From DASPLX01 sp035627375 (GTDB lineage Bacteria > Pseudomonadota > Gammaproteobacteria > Burkholderiales > Burkholderiaceae_D), in NCBI GenBank assembly GCA_035627375.1, contig DASPLX010000037.1, forward strand, positions 124,001-188,000: 64,000 bases of DNA. Direction: 5' to 3'. This document shows positions 56,132 to 63,811 of this stretch, one piece after another (the stretch's first letter is position 1; each line of letters starts with the position of its first letter). A program made the position numbers and the translations under genes. Under the pieces are notes generated by a model that worked only from the letters and a program-made list of their open reading frames with translations, did not search any database and had not been told where the DNA came from.

Positions 56132-57195
56132 GAATGATAAGCATGGACCTGCGCGATATCGACAACTCGCTTGTCGCTCCCGAGCGCAGTCTCAGCCCCA
56201 GCCAAAGACACGCATGGCTGCGCCAGATGGAATTTGCCTTGATGGAGGAGCTGGGCAAGCAAAACCAGCGTCCGCTTTCCGATTCGAAGGACAAGGGAGC
56301 GCACTTCCAGACGGAAACGAAGAATGAACAGCCGTCCGCGAAGCAGACGACTTCCGATGAACTCAATTCGTGGAAATATCGCGCGAAATTCGAGAATGCC
56401 GGGCGGACGGCCGACATTTTCGGGAGATCGGAACGTGACCGATCGGCGTTCGCCAAAGAAACGACATCCGAAAAGTCGCCCGGCGATACCGGCAAGGCGG
56501 ACGAATCGACGATCGAATCCGGGCGCACGGAATCCATGGAAAAGTCACCGGCGGAGCGGCATGCGCTACATAGGGAGAGTGCGTTCCCGTCGACAGGCAT
56601 GGCGCCCGCTCCGTATGCGCCGGATCAAGACGTTGCTGCATTCCAGGCCGTTGGGCCGGCGGTGCAAGACGTTGTTGCATTCCAGGCTGTCGGACCGGCC
56701 GCGCAAGACGGCGGGATGGCGCAGGCGCAGTCCCGGAAGACGGAGGTGACGATGACCCAGGCGGCGCGCCCGGCGCTCCCGGCGAACGCCGTTCCATCGC
56801 CCTCCGTGCAGTCGAAAGCCGCCTCGGCCAAGGATGGCGCCTCGCAAAAGGAAGCGCGATCGCGGGCGGACAAGGGATTCTCGGATGCCTTGGACGAATG
56901 GAAGAAGCGGACGATGCATGTCCAAACCGACGGCAGCATGGTCAATGTGACGATACGCGACGGAGGATTGAGCGCGTTGCAGTCGCAGAACATCGTCTAC
57001 CGGCTGGCGAGCGAGTTGAACGAGGCGGGACATCGTTTGCGCACCGTCATCGTCAATGGCCGACTGGCCTACCGGTCCGAAAGTCGGGCGGATGCGGTAT
57101 CCGACTCCTTTGCTTTCAGCGCCGAGGAACCGGAAGCGAAAGGCTCGGAAGTCAAACCGAATGCAATTGTCGAGGAGAACGAACATGGCTCTTGA
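56128..57195 (+). CDS. fliK: Putative hook-length control protein FliK
   Basis: 355 residues from an ATG at 56128 behind GGAGGAAGAAG, overlapping the fliJ stop. Most of the protein (about 50-260) is low-complexity, rich in Lys, Glu, Ser and Ala, like the ruler part of FliK. The C-terminal 95 residues (TMHVQTDGSMVNVTIRDGGL..., LRTVIVNGRLAYRSES) form a compact alpha-beta segment where FliK has its export-switch domain, but I cannot see the standard flagellar hook-length motif. A 39-base tandem duplication lies at 56626-56703. The position between fliJ and flgD is the main support. Confidence 0.65.
   Translation: MRMISMDLRDIDNSLVAPERSLSPSQRHAWLRQMEFALMEELGKQNQRPLSDSKDKGAHFQTETKNEQPSAKQTTSDELNSWKYRAKFENAGRTADIFGRSERDRSAFAKETTSEKSPGDTGKADESTIESGRTESMEKSPAERHALHRESAFPSTGMAPAPYAPDQDVAAFQAVGPAVQDVVAFQAVGPAAQDGGMAQAQSRKTEVTMTQAARPALPANAVPSPSVQSKAASAKDGASQKEARSRADKGFSDALDEWKKRTMHVQTDGSMVNVTIRDGGLSALQSQNIVYRLASELNEAGHRLRTVIVNGRLAYRSESRADAVSDSFAFSAEEPEAKGSEVKPNAIVEENEHGS
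56626..56703 (+). repeat. Two-copy 39-nt tandem repeat inside fliK
   Basis: Units 56626-56664 and 56665-56703 both begin CAAGACGTTG and encode the 13-residue unit QDVxAFQAVGPAx. They are in frame in the low-complexity ruler region. Changes in unit number would alter protein length, and thus possibly hook length. Confidence 0.75.
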
Positions 57196-57598
57196 TGCAG
57201 TAAGCGGCACGACGGCGGCGGATAGCGCGCAATCGCTGGGACAGAACGACTTTCTCCAGCTGTTGCTCACGCAATTGCAAGGGCAGGATCCCACGAAGCC
57301 CGTGAACCACACCGAGTTCGTCGCGCAGATGGCGCAATTTTCCAACTTGGCCCAAACGCAGCAAATCAACGACCACCTGGCGCAGTCCATCACGCAGCAG
57401 GCGGCTCAGCAATCGATCGGATTGCTTACGCGCTACGTCGCCATTTCGACGAATGCCGGTCAGATGACCGGGCAGGTGACGGCCATCGAATTCGACGGCA
57501 GGGAAGACGGACCGAAGCTGACGGTGACCAGCGGCTTGCAAGCCATCCCCGGCGTTACCTTGGACAGAGTCATCAAGGTCAGCAATACCGCCTTTTAG
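57185..57598 (+). CDS. flgD: Short flagellar hook-capping protein FlgD
   Basis: 137 residues from the ATG at 57185, overlapping fliK by 11 bases. The N-terminal FlgD signature is clear: LGQNDFLQLLLTQLQGQDPT, then FVAQMAQFSNLAQTQQINDH. The usual FlgD has about 220 residues, with a Tudor-like and an FnIII-like domain after this helix pair; here only about 50 residues follow (RYVAISTNAGQMTGQVTAIE..., GVTLDRVIKVSNTAF). The cap may therefore be minimal. The next gene is flgE, its natural partner in hook assembly. Confidence 0.88.
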   Translation: MALDAVSGTTAADSAQSLGQNDFLQLLLTQLQGQDPTKPVNHTEFVAQMAQFSNLAQTQQINDHLAQSITQQAAQQSIGLLTRYVAISTNAGQMTGQVTAIEFDGREDGPKLTVTSGLQAIPGVTLDRVIKVSNTAF

Positions 57599-57621
57599 TC
57601 GTTTTTTTAAGGAACGCAGTC

Positions 57622-58836
57622 ATGATTAATCTGCTATACATGAGCATGAGCGGCTTGAACACCTATTCCAAGGCGCTCGAGAACGTCAGCAACAACGTTC
57701 AGAACCTGAATACCGTCGGGTACAAGAAAAGCGAGCTGCAGTTCTTCGATTTGTTTTCGCAGTCCTACGACGCCGGAAGCGGACGCGGCAGCGCGACGGG
57801 ATCGGGCGTCACAGTCTCGACAAACTCGATCGACTTTTCTTCCAGCGGTTCGGTGGAAACCGGCCGCGATCTGGACCTGCGGATCAACGGGGACGGCTTC
57901 TTCGTGCTGCGCGACGAAGACGGTCAGCTGTCCTATAGCAAAGCCGGAAGATTCGAGTTCAACACCGACAACGTTCTGGTCAGTTCGCTCGATCCTTCGA
58001 AACGGGTCATGGCGCTGGACGACCAAGGCCAACTACGGGAGGTTTCCGTCGCCGGACACAATTACAGTGCCGGCCAGGCATCGACGACGATCAACTTCAA
58101 CAACGGCTCTCCTCAGCTGGGAACGAACATCAGCACCAGCGTCGATGTCTACGACGCCTCCGGCGCCAAGCATGTGTTGACGCTTCAATTCACCAGGAGA
58201 ACCGATACGCCGGCTACGTCGGGCCCGGTCTACGATCTGGTCATCAAGGAGGGAGCGACCGTGTACAACGGCCCGACTCCTACTCAGCTCAAGTTCGATC
58301 TGTCCTCCTTTAACTTGACGGAGCCGACTTCGAAGGAAGTGAGCTTTACCTTCAATCCGCCCAACGTGGCTTCGTCCACCATCAAGCTTTCCGTTGCGAA
58401 TTTCAAGGCATTTTCCTCCGGGTCTACGCCGACGCAAGGCGTGGACGGTTCGTCGGCGCCGAAGGCGAACGGCCGCGCCTCCGGTACGCTGTCGACGCGC
58501 ACCTTCGATACCGACGGGAATATCGTGCTGACCTATACCAATGGAGAGAAGGTAAAGATCCAGCAGCTCGCCCTGGCGAAATTCGGCACGACGAATCAGC
58601 TGCAGCCGTCGGGCGGAAGTTCGTTCGTCGCCGCGCGCGGTACGACGCCCAGCTATGGAAGAGCAGGAAAGGATTACGGCGAGTTCCAGCTCAAGGCCCT
58701 GGAAAGGTCGAACGTGGACCTGACGAGATCGTTTAGCGAAATCATCCTGTTCCAGCGCTCGTTCCAGGCAAGTTCGCAAATGGCTTCGACGGCGAACGAG
58801 ATATTGCAAGTGCTGTTCCAGATGAAAGGTCACTAA
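57622..58836 (+). CDS. flgE: Flagellar hook protein FlgE
   Basis: 404 residues, typical of FlgE. N-terminal helix ALENVSNNVQNLNTVGYKKS and C-terminal LERSNVDLTRSFSEIILFQR form the D0 domain; the central part is beta-rich, with the DGFFVL core and a variable D2 domain. The ATG follows AAGGAAC. A hook protein shows that the system is meant to build more than a secretion base. Its stop shares a base with the start of the next gene. Confidence 0.95.
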   Translation: MINLLYMSMSGLNTYSKALENVSNNVQNLNTVGYKKSELQFFDLFSQSYDAGSGRGSATGSGVTVSTNSIDFSSSGSVETGRDLDLRINGDGFFVLRDEDGQLSYSKAGRFEFNTDNVLVSSLDPSKRVMALDDQGQLREVSVAGHNYSAGQASTTINFNNGSPQLGTNISTSVDVYDASGAKHVLTLQFTRRTDTPATSGPVYDLVIKEGATVYNGPTPTQLKFDLSSFNLTEPTSKEVSFTFNPPNVASSTIKLSVANFKAFSSGSTPTQGVDGSSAPKANGRASGTLSTRTFDTDGNIVLTYTNGEKVKIQQLALAKFGTTNQLQPSGGSSFVAARGTTPSYGRAGKDYGEFQLKALERSNVDLTRSFSEIILFQRSFQASSQMASTANEILQVLFQMKGH

Positions 58837-59624
58837 TGTCGACCTCGAGTTTTTCATTGCTCAGAAAGCGCGATATCGACGCCTGCAAAAGCGCCGCGCA
58901 GGAGGCAATACTCGAATGGGAAAGTGCCTGGGCGAGGCTGTCCGACCATTCCATTTCCTGTGCTGCCGCTTGTGAAGCGACCGACTCCGCGCCGCCGTAC
59001 GCGGCCTGGGGTCTGCGCAGGCTGGAAAACGGCGGCAGCGTATGGGTGCTCATGCCGCCGGAAGTCGAGCGCCGCATCGAGCGGCAGCTGTTCTCGATCG
59101 ACGACGTTGCGTCGGCGGCGGAACGCAGCCGCGAATCCCGGTTGGCGGGGGCGATCGCCAAGGACGCCGTCGAGGAATTGGTCGCGGGAATCGTCAGACG
59201 GTTGACAGGGTTTTCGTCGACGCCGGCCGACGGTTCCAGCGACACGCCGGCCAAATGTTTCCGTTACGGCGCCGGCGCAGCTCTCTTGACCGTCAAGCTG
59301 GATCGGAAATCGTTTCATGTGCTGGTGCCGTCCGCTTCCCTGCCCGGCGCCGCGCCAGGCGGCAGCACGACGGCGCTGGGACCGACGACCGGCCTGATCG
59401 AGGCGCTGAGCGGCTTGCCGGTCAAGCTGACGGCCGAGGTCGGAGAGGCGGAACTTACGGTGGGCCACCTGCGCATGCTGGCAGTGGGCGATGTCGTCCG
59501 GCTGAATTCACGTCTCGATCAACCGGTGAACTTCATCGGGCCGAATGGAAAGACCGTGTGCCGCGCCCAATTGGGCACTAGCAAGGGCCGGCGCGCGGTG
59601 GAAGTCAAACCTCTTTCGAATTAA
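58836..59624 (+). CDS. FliM-position protein with C-terminal SpoA domain (reduced FliM or SctQ-like)
   Basis: 262 residues before fliN, where FliM (about 330 residues) is expected. The last ~85 residues (LSGLPVKLTAEVGEAELTVG..., LAVGDVVRLNSRLDQPVNFI) are a SpoA domain, homologous to FliN and the FliM/YscQ C-terminus. The N-terminal part begins SSFSLLRKRDIDACKSAAQE and lacks the LSQxEIDALL motif through which FliM binds phospho-CheY; the middle CheC-like domain is short, without an obvious GGxG signature. The closest overall shape is SctQ/YscQ of type III secretion systems. It probably builds the C ring with FliN, but response to chemotaxis signals is doubtful. Confidence 0.7.
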   Translation: MSTSSFSLLRKRDIDACKSAAQEAILEWESAWARLSDHSISCAAACEATDSAPPYAAWGLRRLENGGSVWVLMPPEVERRIERQLFSIDDVASAAERSRESRLAGAIAKDAVEELVAGIVRRLTGFSSTPADGSSDTPAKCFRYGAGAALLTVKLDRKSFHVLVPSASLPGAAPGGSTTALGPTTGLIEALSGLPVKLTAEVGEAELTVGHLRMLAVGDVVRLNSRLDQPVNFIGPNGKTVCRAQLGTSKGRRAVEVKPLSN

Positions 59625-59634
59625 GGAGTACGTC

Positions 59635-59976
59635 ATGAACGACGGCATGGAAAGCGCGACGATGGCACCGCCCCAGATTATCGAATTGTCGGAACTTACG
59701 TCTTCCGCGTCGCCCGGAGAGAGTATTTTCAGCGGCAGTCTCGACGTCGTGCAGGCGGTCAAGACCAAGTTGACGGTAGTCGTGGGCGATGCGACGGTCA
59801 GTATCGGGGATCTGTTGAACATGAAGGCCAACCAGATCTTCAAACTCGACAGGATGATCGACGATCATGTCGACATTCTATTGGAAGGAAATGTCGTGGC
59901 GCGAGGCCAGCTGGTCGCCGTGGACGATCATTTCGGCGTGCGCATCACCGAGTTGCCGAAGGCAAAGAACGCATGA
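59635..59976 (+). CDS. fliN: Flagellar motor switch protein FliN
   Basis: 113 residues from the ATG at 59635 behind AAGGAG. The SpoA domain fills residues 35-110, with the family core TKLTVVVGDATVSIGDLLNM, then DRMIDDHVDILLEGNVVARG and the closing HFGVRITEL. Length and motifs are normal for FliN, which forms the base of the C ring and docks FliH. The stop overlaps the fliO start. It is the only fully canonical C-ring protein in this cluster. Confidence 0.92.
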   Translation: MNDGMESATMAPPQIIELSELTSSASPGESIFSGSLDVVQAVKTKLTVVVGDATVSIGDLLNMKANQIFKLDRMIDDHVDILLEGNVVARGQLVAVDDHFGVRITELPKAKNA

Positions 59977-60383
59977 AACACCTCCGCGCGATAGTGCTTG
60001 GTCTGCTGTTCGCCTGGCATTGCTCCTCCCTGGCGGAGAGTACGCCTGCACCGCAATCCGTCCGGCTTCCCTTCAAGCAGAGCACGGCACAAGACGACTC
60101 CGTGATGTATCGAGCGTTAGGCGCCTTCTTCCTCGCATGCGCGGCCGCCGGAGGCATTGCTTACGGGATCAAGCGTTATCTGCCGCGGCTGGGGAACAAG
60201 ACGAAAAAGGCAAACTCGCTGCAACGCGTCGAGACGTTGCGGTTGACCCCCAGGTCGGTTTTGCATGTTATCCGCTATCGGGACGAGGAAATCCTGATCG
60301 CGGAAAGCGCCCACGGAATTCAATTCCTGACCAAGGGAACCGGCGCGACTGCCGATTTCGACGGGGAGAAGTCAATTGAATAG
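59973..60383 (+). CDS. fliO: Flagellar protein FliO
   Basis: 136 residues with an N-terminal signal or membrane segment (about 4-21), a second transmembrane segment at about 46-65 (ALGAFFLACAAAGGIAYGI), and a small cytoplasmic domain with VETLRLTPRSVLHVIRYRDE, the conserved FliO block. FliO is a scaffold for assembly of the FliP ring. It overlaps fliN by 4 bases and fliP by 8, and the order fliN-fliO-fliP is the classical one. Confidence 0.9.
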   Translation: MKHLRAIVLGLLFAWHCSSLAESTPAPQSVRLPFKQSTAQDDSVMYRALGAFFLACAAAGGIAYGIKRYLPRLGNKTKKANSLQRVETLRLTPRSVLHVIRYRDEEILIAESAHGIQFLTKGTGATADFDGEKSIE

Positions 60384-61149
60384 ACATGGCATGTTTCCGG
60401 TTCTCGCGCTAGGCGTCTTGTCTTTCTTGTCGTTGTGCGGTGCGGACTGCATGGCGGCCGATGCGAATATGCTTTCGCTCCCCGGAGTCGACGTCAAGCT
60501 CGCAGGAAAAGGCGGACAGGAAGAAGTGTCTTCCGCGCTGAAGATAATACTGGGATTGACGGTGCTCAGCCTGGTGCCGGCAATACTGGTATCGATGACG
60601 GCATTCATTCGCATCGTGATCGTGATGTCGATGCTTCGGCATGCGTTTGGAATGCAGGAGACGCCGCCGAACACGGTACTGATCAGCTTATCGCTGTTCC
60701 TCACGCTGTTTACGATGATGCCAGTGCTGAATGAAATCAACAGCCAGGCGTTTCAACCGTTCATGAACGGAAAGCTATCGTCCAAGGCCGCGGCCGAACA
60801 AGGGGTAAAACCCTTGCGTGAATTCATGGTGCGGCAAACCCGCGAGCAGGATCTCGCTTTGATGGTCGAGTTGGCGAAAAAGCCCGAGCCCAAGACGATG
60901 GAAGACATCTCCATGGTCGAATTGATTCCGGCTTTCATGCTGTCGGAGTTGCGTTCGGCGTTCCAGATCGGTTTCGTCGTATTTCTCCCGTTCCTGTTGA
61001 TCGACCTCGTGGTGTCGACGATCCTCATGTCGCTCGGAATGATGATGGTGCCGCCGGTCACCATATCGCTTCCGGTAAAGATTTTGATGTTCGTGCTGAT
61101 TGACGGGTGGAGCTTGGTGGTCAAGGCGTTGTTGGGAACGTTCCACTAA
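60376..61149 (+). CDS. fliP: Flagellar export gate protein FliP
   Basis: 257 residues. I prefer the TTG at 60376 because GGGGAGAA precedes it at a good distance; an ATG at 60391 is the alternative. A cleavable signal peptide (about 1-28) is followed by four membrane segments. FliP signatures are intact: MTAFIRIVIVMSMLRHAFG, QETPPNTVLISLSLFLT and LVVSTILMSLGMMMVPPV. FliP forms the pentameric core of the export gate with FliQ and FliR. Those genes normally follow directly but here a sigma factor gene follows instead. Confidence 0.95.
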   Translation: MNRHGMFPVLALGVLSFLSLCGADCMAADANMLSLPGVDVKLAGKGGQEEVSSALKIILGLTVLSLVPAILVSMTAFIRIVIVMSMLRHAFGMQETPPNTVLISLSLFLTLFTMMPVLNEINSQAFQPFMNGKLSSKAAAEQGVKPLREFMVRQTREQDLALMVELAKKPEPKTMEDISMVELIPAFMLSELRSAFQIGFVVFLPFLLIDLVVSTILMSLGMMMVPPVTISLPVKILMFVLIDGWSLVVKALLGTFH

Positions 61150-61167
61150 CCTGCACCGGGCCTGAAA

Positions 61168-61935
61168 ATGCCGACACCGCAAAAGGCGCCGCCGCGCAAG
61201 AAGATGGACTTCCCCGCCGAGGAGGAAGCCATGCTATGGCGCAGATGGCGCGACGAGAATGACGCTTCCGCGAGGGAGGCGCTGATCCTGCTTCACTTGG
61301 AGTTTGCGAAGATGCTTGCGGCAAAGTGCTTTGCCGGCAGATATGGCGACGAGTTGGAGTTTGCCGATTATATGCAGTTCGCGACCGTGGGGTTGCTGGA
61401 ATCCATCGACCGTTATGACCCGGCCAGCCAGGCGAGCTTCAGGACATTTTCCGCGCCGCGGATCAATGGCGCGATGCTTGACGGCGTTGCCCGCTTGAGC
61501 GAGCAACAGCGGCAGATCAGCGCCAGGCAAAGAATGCTTGCCGAAAGAGCCGAGTCCCTGACCGGTTCGATGGAGTCGAAGGAGGGAACGGACGAAATAT
61601 TCGAACAGTTGGCCGGCGTGGCGATCGGCCTGGCTCTGGGCTACATGCTGGAAGGTTCGTCGATGTATCAGGTTCAAGAGCCGGTGTCGATGAACTCCGC
61701 CTATACCAATGTCGAAGTCAGGCAATTGCAGCAGCAGGTAAGAAGCCTGGTCGACATGTTGCCGGAGCGCGAGAGAAGCGTGATCAAATATCACTATCTG
61801 AACCATCTCCGGTTCGAAGCGATTGCGGAAATATTGTCATTGAGCAAGGGCAGGGTCTCGCAATTGCACAAGAATGCGCTCGATCTGTTGCGCAAGGAAG
61901 CCGGCAAGATAAGTTCGTGCAATATCGCCTGGTGA
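61168..61935 (+). CDS. fliA: RNA polymerase sigma factor FliA (sigma-28 family)
   Basis: 255 residues. Region 2 (about 45-115) has ADYMQFATVGLLESIDRYDP and FRTFSAPRINGAMLDGVARL, diagnostic for the FliA/WhiG group. Region 4 (about 185-245) has LPERERSVIKYHYLNHLRFE and the helix-turn-helix IAEILSLSKGRVSQLHKNAL. Between them the sequence is less conserved. It sits 18 bases after fliP and is probably the last flagellar gene of the same transcript. It should direct late genes (filament, motor, chemotaxis), none of which is in the window. An anti-sigma factor flgM is also not visible here. Confidence 0.92.
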   Translation: MPTPQKAPPRKKMDFPAEEEAMLWRRWRDENDASAREALILLHLEFAKMLAAKCFAGRYGDELEFADYMQFATVGLLESIDRYDPASQASFRTFSAPRINGAMLDGVARLSEQQRQISARQRMLAERAESLTGSMESKEGTDEIFEQLAGVAIGLALGYMLEGSSMYQVQEPVSMNSAYTNVEVRQLQQQVRSLVDMLPERERSVIKYHYLNHLRFEAIAEILSLSKGRVSQLHKNALDLLRKEAGKISSCNIAW

Positions 61936-61967
61936 GAACGGGAAGCGTCAGCGAACAGGGGAACGTG

Positions 61968-61997
61968 ATGAACTCAATTGATATGACAGGAAGCTAA
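61968..61997 (+). CDS. Possible 9-codon leader ORF before the TPR gene
   Basis: A strong purine site AGGGGAACG precedes an ATG at 61968, and the frame (MNSIDMTGS) stops at 61997, two bases before the ATG of the TPR gene at 62000. It could couple translation of the next gene. Too short to support by coding pattern alone. Confidence 0.25.
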   Translation: MNSIDMTGS

Positions 61998-61999
61998 GC

Positions 62000-63169
62000 A
62001 TGGATATCCAGGCTCGAATCGACGAAGCGTTGAAGCGCATCGTGCGCCTTAACGCATACTTGGAACAAGACCCTCTCAATCCTCACCTGCTGAGCGAGAT
62101 GATCGATCTTCACGTCAGGGTGGGAGATTTGGGCGTCGCACGCGCAGTCGCCGACAAGGCGGTCGCCGCTTATCCAGACGACGTCCATTTCCAATGCCAA
62201 CTGGCGAACGTGATGATCGAAGAAGGGAATTTGGATCAGGCGGAAGCCATGCTGGGTTCAGTGCTGGATCATGCGGATCGCGATCCCGGGATAGTCTATA
62301 ACCTGGCGTTTGTCCACTTCGTCAAACGTCGATTCGACGAGGTGTTGCGCTTGTTCGCGCAGCATCCGGACGCATTGGAGCGCCATACCCAAGCCCGCAT
62401 GTTGCAAGCCAACTCCTTGCACCACCTCGGCAAGACAGCGGATGCGCTGGACGCCGTGAAGAAGCGATTGGAAGCCGCCCCGAACGATTACGCGGCGATG
62501 GGAATGGCCGGCCTGCTCGAATTCGATTTGGAAAACCCCGCGCAGGCGGAGCGGTGGGCCCGTTCCGCGCTGGCGGGAGAGCCGGACAATCTTGCCGCAT
62601 TGGTGGCCCTAGGCTCCGTTGCGTTGTTCACCGACGATTTCGCGCAGGCGCAGGAATTGTTCGAGCATGCCATCTCCGTCAAGAGCAACGACGGGCGTTC
62701 ATGGTTCGGATTGGCGTTGGCGAACATGAGCGCTTCGAAATTGCGCGAAGCGCTGCCAGCTTTCAATAACGCGGCCGAATACCTGCCGGCATATGCCAAT
62801 GTGCGGTTAAGCCAGGGATGGTGCGCTCTTCTCTTGGGCGATATTTCCGCCGCCGAGTCGAGCTTCCGCCGCGCATTGGAAATCGACCGGAATTTCGCGG
62901 AATGCCATGGCAGTCTCGCGGTGTCGCTGGTTCTGCAGCAGCGCAGGCAAGAAGCGGGACATGAGATCGAGCTGGCGCTACGCCTGGACTCGACATGTTT
63001 GTCGGCGCGCTACGCGGAAGCCCTGGCCTCCGGGGAAATCAAGGATATTTCCGACCTCACGTCGTTTGCGGCGCGCATATTCAAGAAGCGGGACGAACGG
63101 GACGGCGTCCAGGACCTATCCAATATCTTCCTGCGCCGCCTTGCGACGAAATCCCATACCACCCATTGA
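62000..63169 (+). CDS. Tetratricopeptide-repeat protein, unknown function
   Basis: 389 residues built of about ten helix-turn-helix units of 34 residues. TPR spacing (W/L-G-Y-A-F-A-P) is visible in several, for example DRDPGIVYNLAFVHFVKRRF and LSQGWCALLLGDISAAESSF with ALEIDRNFAECHGSLAVSLV. No signal peptide or membrane segment, so it is probably cytoplasmic. AGGAAG precedes the ATG. It lies 64 bases after fliA. The TPR fold is a binding scaffold; a role in flagellar assembly, modification of flagellin or regulation is inferred from position only. Confidence 0.75.
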   Translation: MDIQARIDEALKRIVRLNAYLEQDPLNPHLLSEMIDLHVRVGDLGVARAVADKAVAAYPDDVHFQCQLANVMIEEGNLDQAEAMLGSVLDHADRDPGIVYNLAFVHFVKRRFDEVLRLFAQHPDALERHTQARMLQANSLHHLGKTADALDAVKKRLEAAPNDYAAMGMAGLLEFDLENPAQAERWARSALAGEPDNLAALVALGSVALFTDDFAQAQELFEHAISVKSNDGRSWFGLALANMSASKLREALPAFNNAAEYLPAYANVRLSQGWCALLLGDISAAESSFRRALEIDRNFAECHGSLAVSLVLQQRRQEAGHEIELALRLDSTCLSARYAEALASGEIKDISDLTSFAARIFKKRDERDGVQDLSNIFLRRLATKSHTTH

Positions 63170-63226
63170 AGAAAAACGCCGTGCGTGACACGGCCCTAAG
63201 CCGACATTTCACTGAAAGGACGAAAG

Positions 63227-63811
63227 ATGAATACCGAACAGACCGAATTCGATGCCGAAGAATTGGTGCATATCGCGATGAATGCGATGAACAACAAGGA
63301 TGTGGAAACGTCGCTGAGATCGCTCAAGGCCAGCATCCAGAAGAAGCCGGATTATGCGCAGGCGCATTTTCTTCTCGGGGCGCAGTATGCCGAGATAGGA
63401 ATGATCGATCGGGCGTTGGAGGAAATGCGAGCGTCCATCAAGCTTGTTCCCGACTTCTGGATTGCGCGTTTCCAGTTGGGTTTCCTGCTCTTGACGCTGA
63501 CCCGGGCGGATGAGGCCGCGGAAGTGTGGGGGCCTTTGGATGAGATCGGCGACGAGCATCCGCTGCTTCTGTTCAAGAAGGGGCTCTTGAGCCTGGCGAA
63601 CGATGAGTTCGGCACGGCGCGCCGCCTCCTGATCGAGGGCATCGAGAGGAACAACGTCAATCATGCCTTGAACAGGGATATGGCGATGATCATCGAGCGC
63701 ATCGACCGCCTGACCGCGGAGGCAGCGCCTGCGGACGCCGGCAAGCAGGATGATCCTGCCGAGGAGCTCCAGCATCTGGCGGTCGCCGCTTATCAGGATA
63801 AATCCCATTGA
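63227..63811 (+). CDS. Small tetratricopeptide-repeat protein, unknown function
   Basis: 194 residues, acidic at the start (NTEQTEFDAEELVHIAMNAM) followed by about four TPR-like units (KPDYAQAHFLLGAQYAEIGM, VPDFWIARFQLGFLLLTLTR and DEHPLLLFKKGLLSLANDEF). No signal or membrane segment. The ATG follows AAAGGACGAAAG. Its style is similar to that of the larger TPR protein 57 bases upstream and the two are likely co-transcribed. The first-repeat layout resembles small TPR co-chaperones, but no specific family is recognised. Confidence 0.72.
   Translation: MNTEQTEFDAEELVHIAMNAMNNKDVETSLRSLKASIQKKPDYAQAHFLLGAQYAEIGMIDRALEEMRASIKLVPDFWIARFQLGFLLLTLTRADEAAEVWGPLDEIGDEHPLLLFKKGLLSLANDEFGTARRLLIEGIERNNVNHALNRDMAMIIERIDRLTAEAAPADAGKQDDPAEELQHLAVAAYQDKSH

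Noticed and set aside
52857..61149. Interpretation of the cluster as a non-flagellar type III secretion system
   Set aside because: Hook, hook cap, FlgI, FlgH, FlgA, FliO and a sigma-28 factor are encoded and no secretin or needle genes are seen, so it is flagellar in origin despite the SctK/SctQ-like proteins.
63180..63226. Sigma-28-like element (GCCGACAT) before the small TPR gene
   Set aside because: The -10 match is imperfect and no TAAA-type -35 box lies at the right distance.
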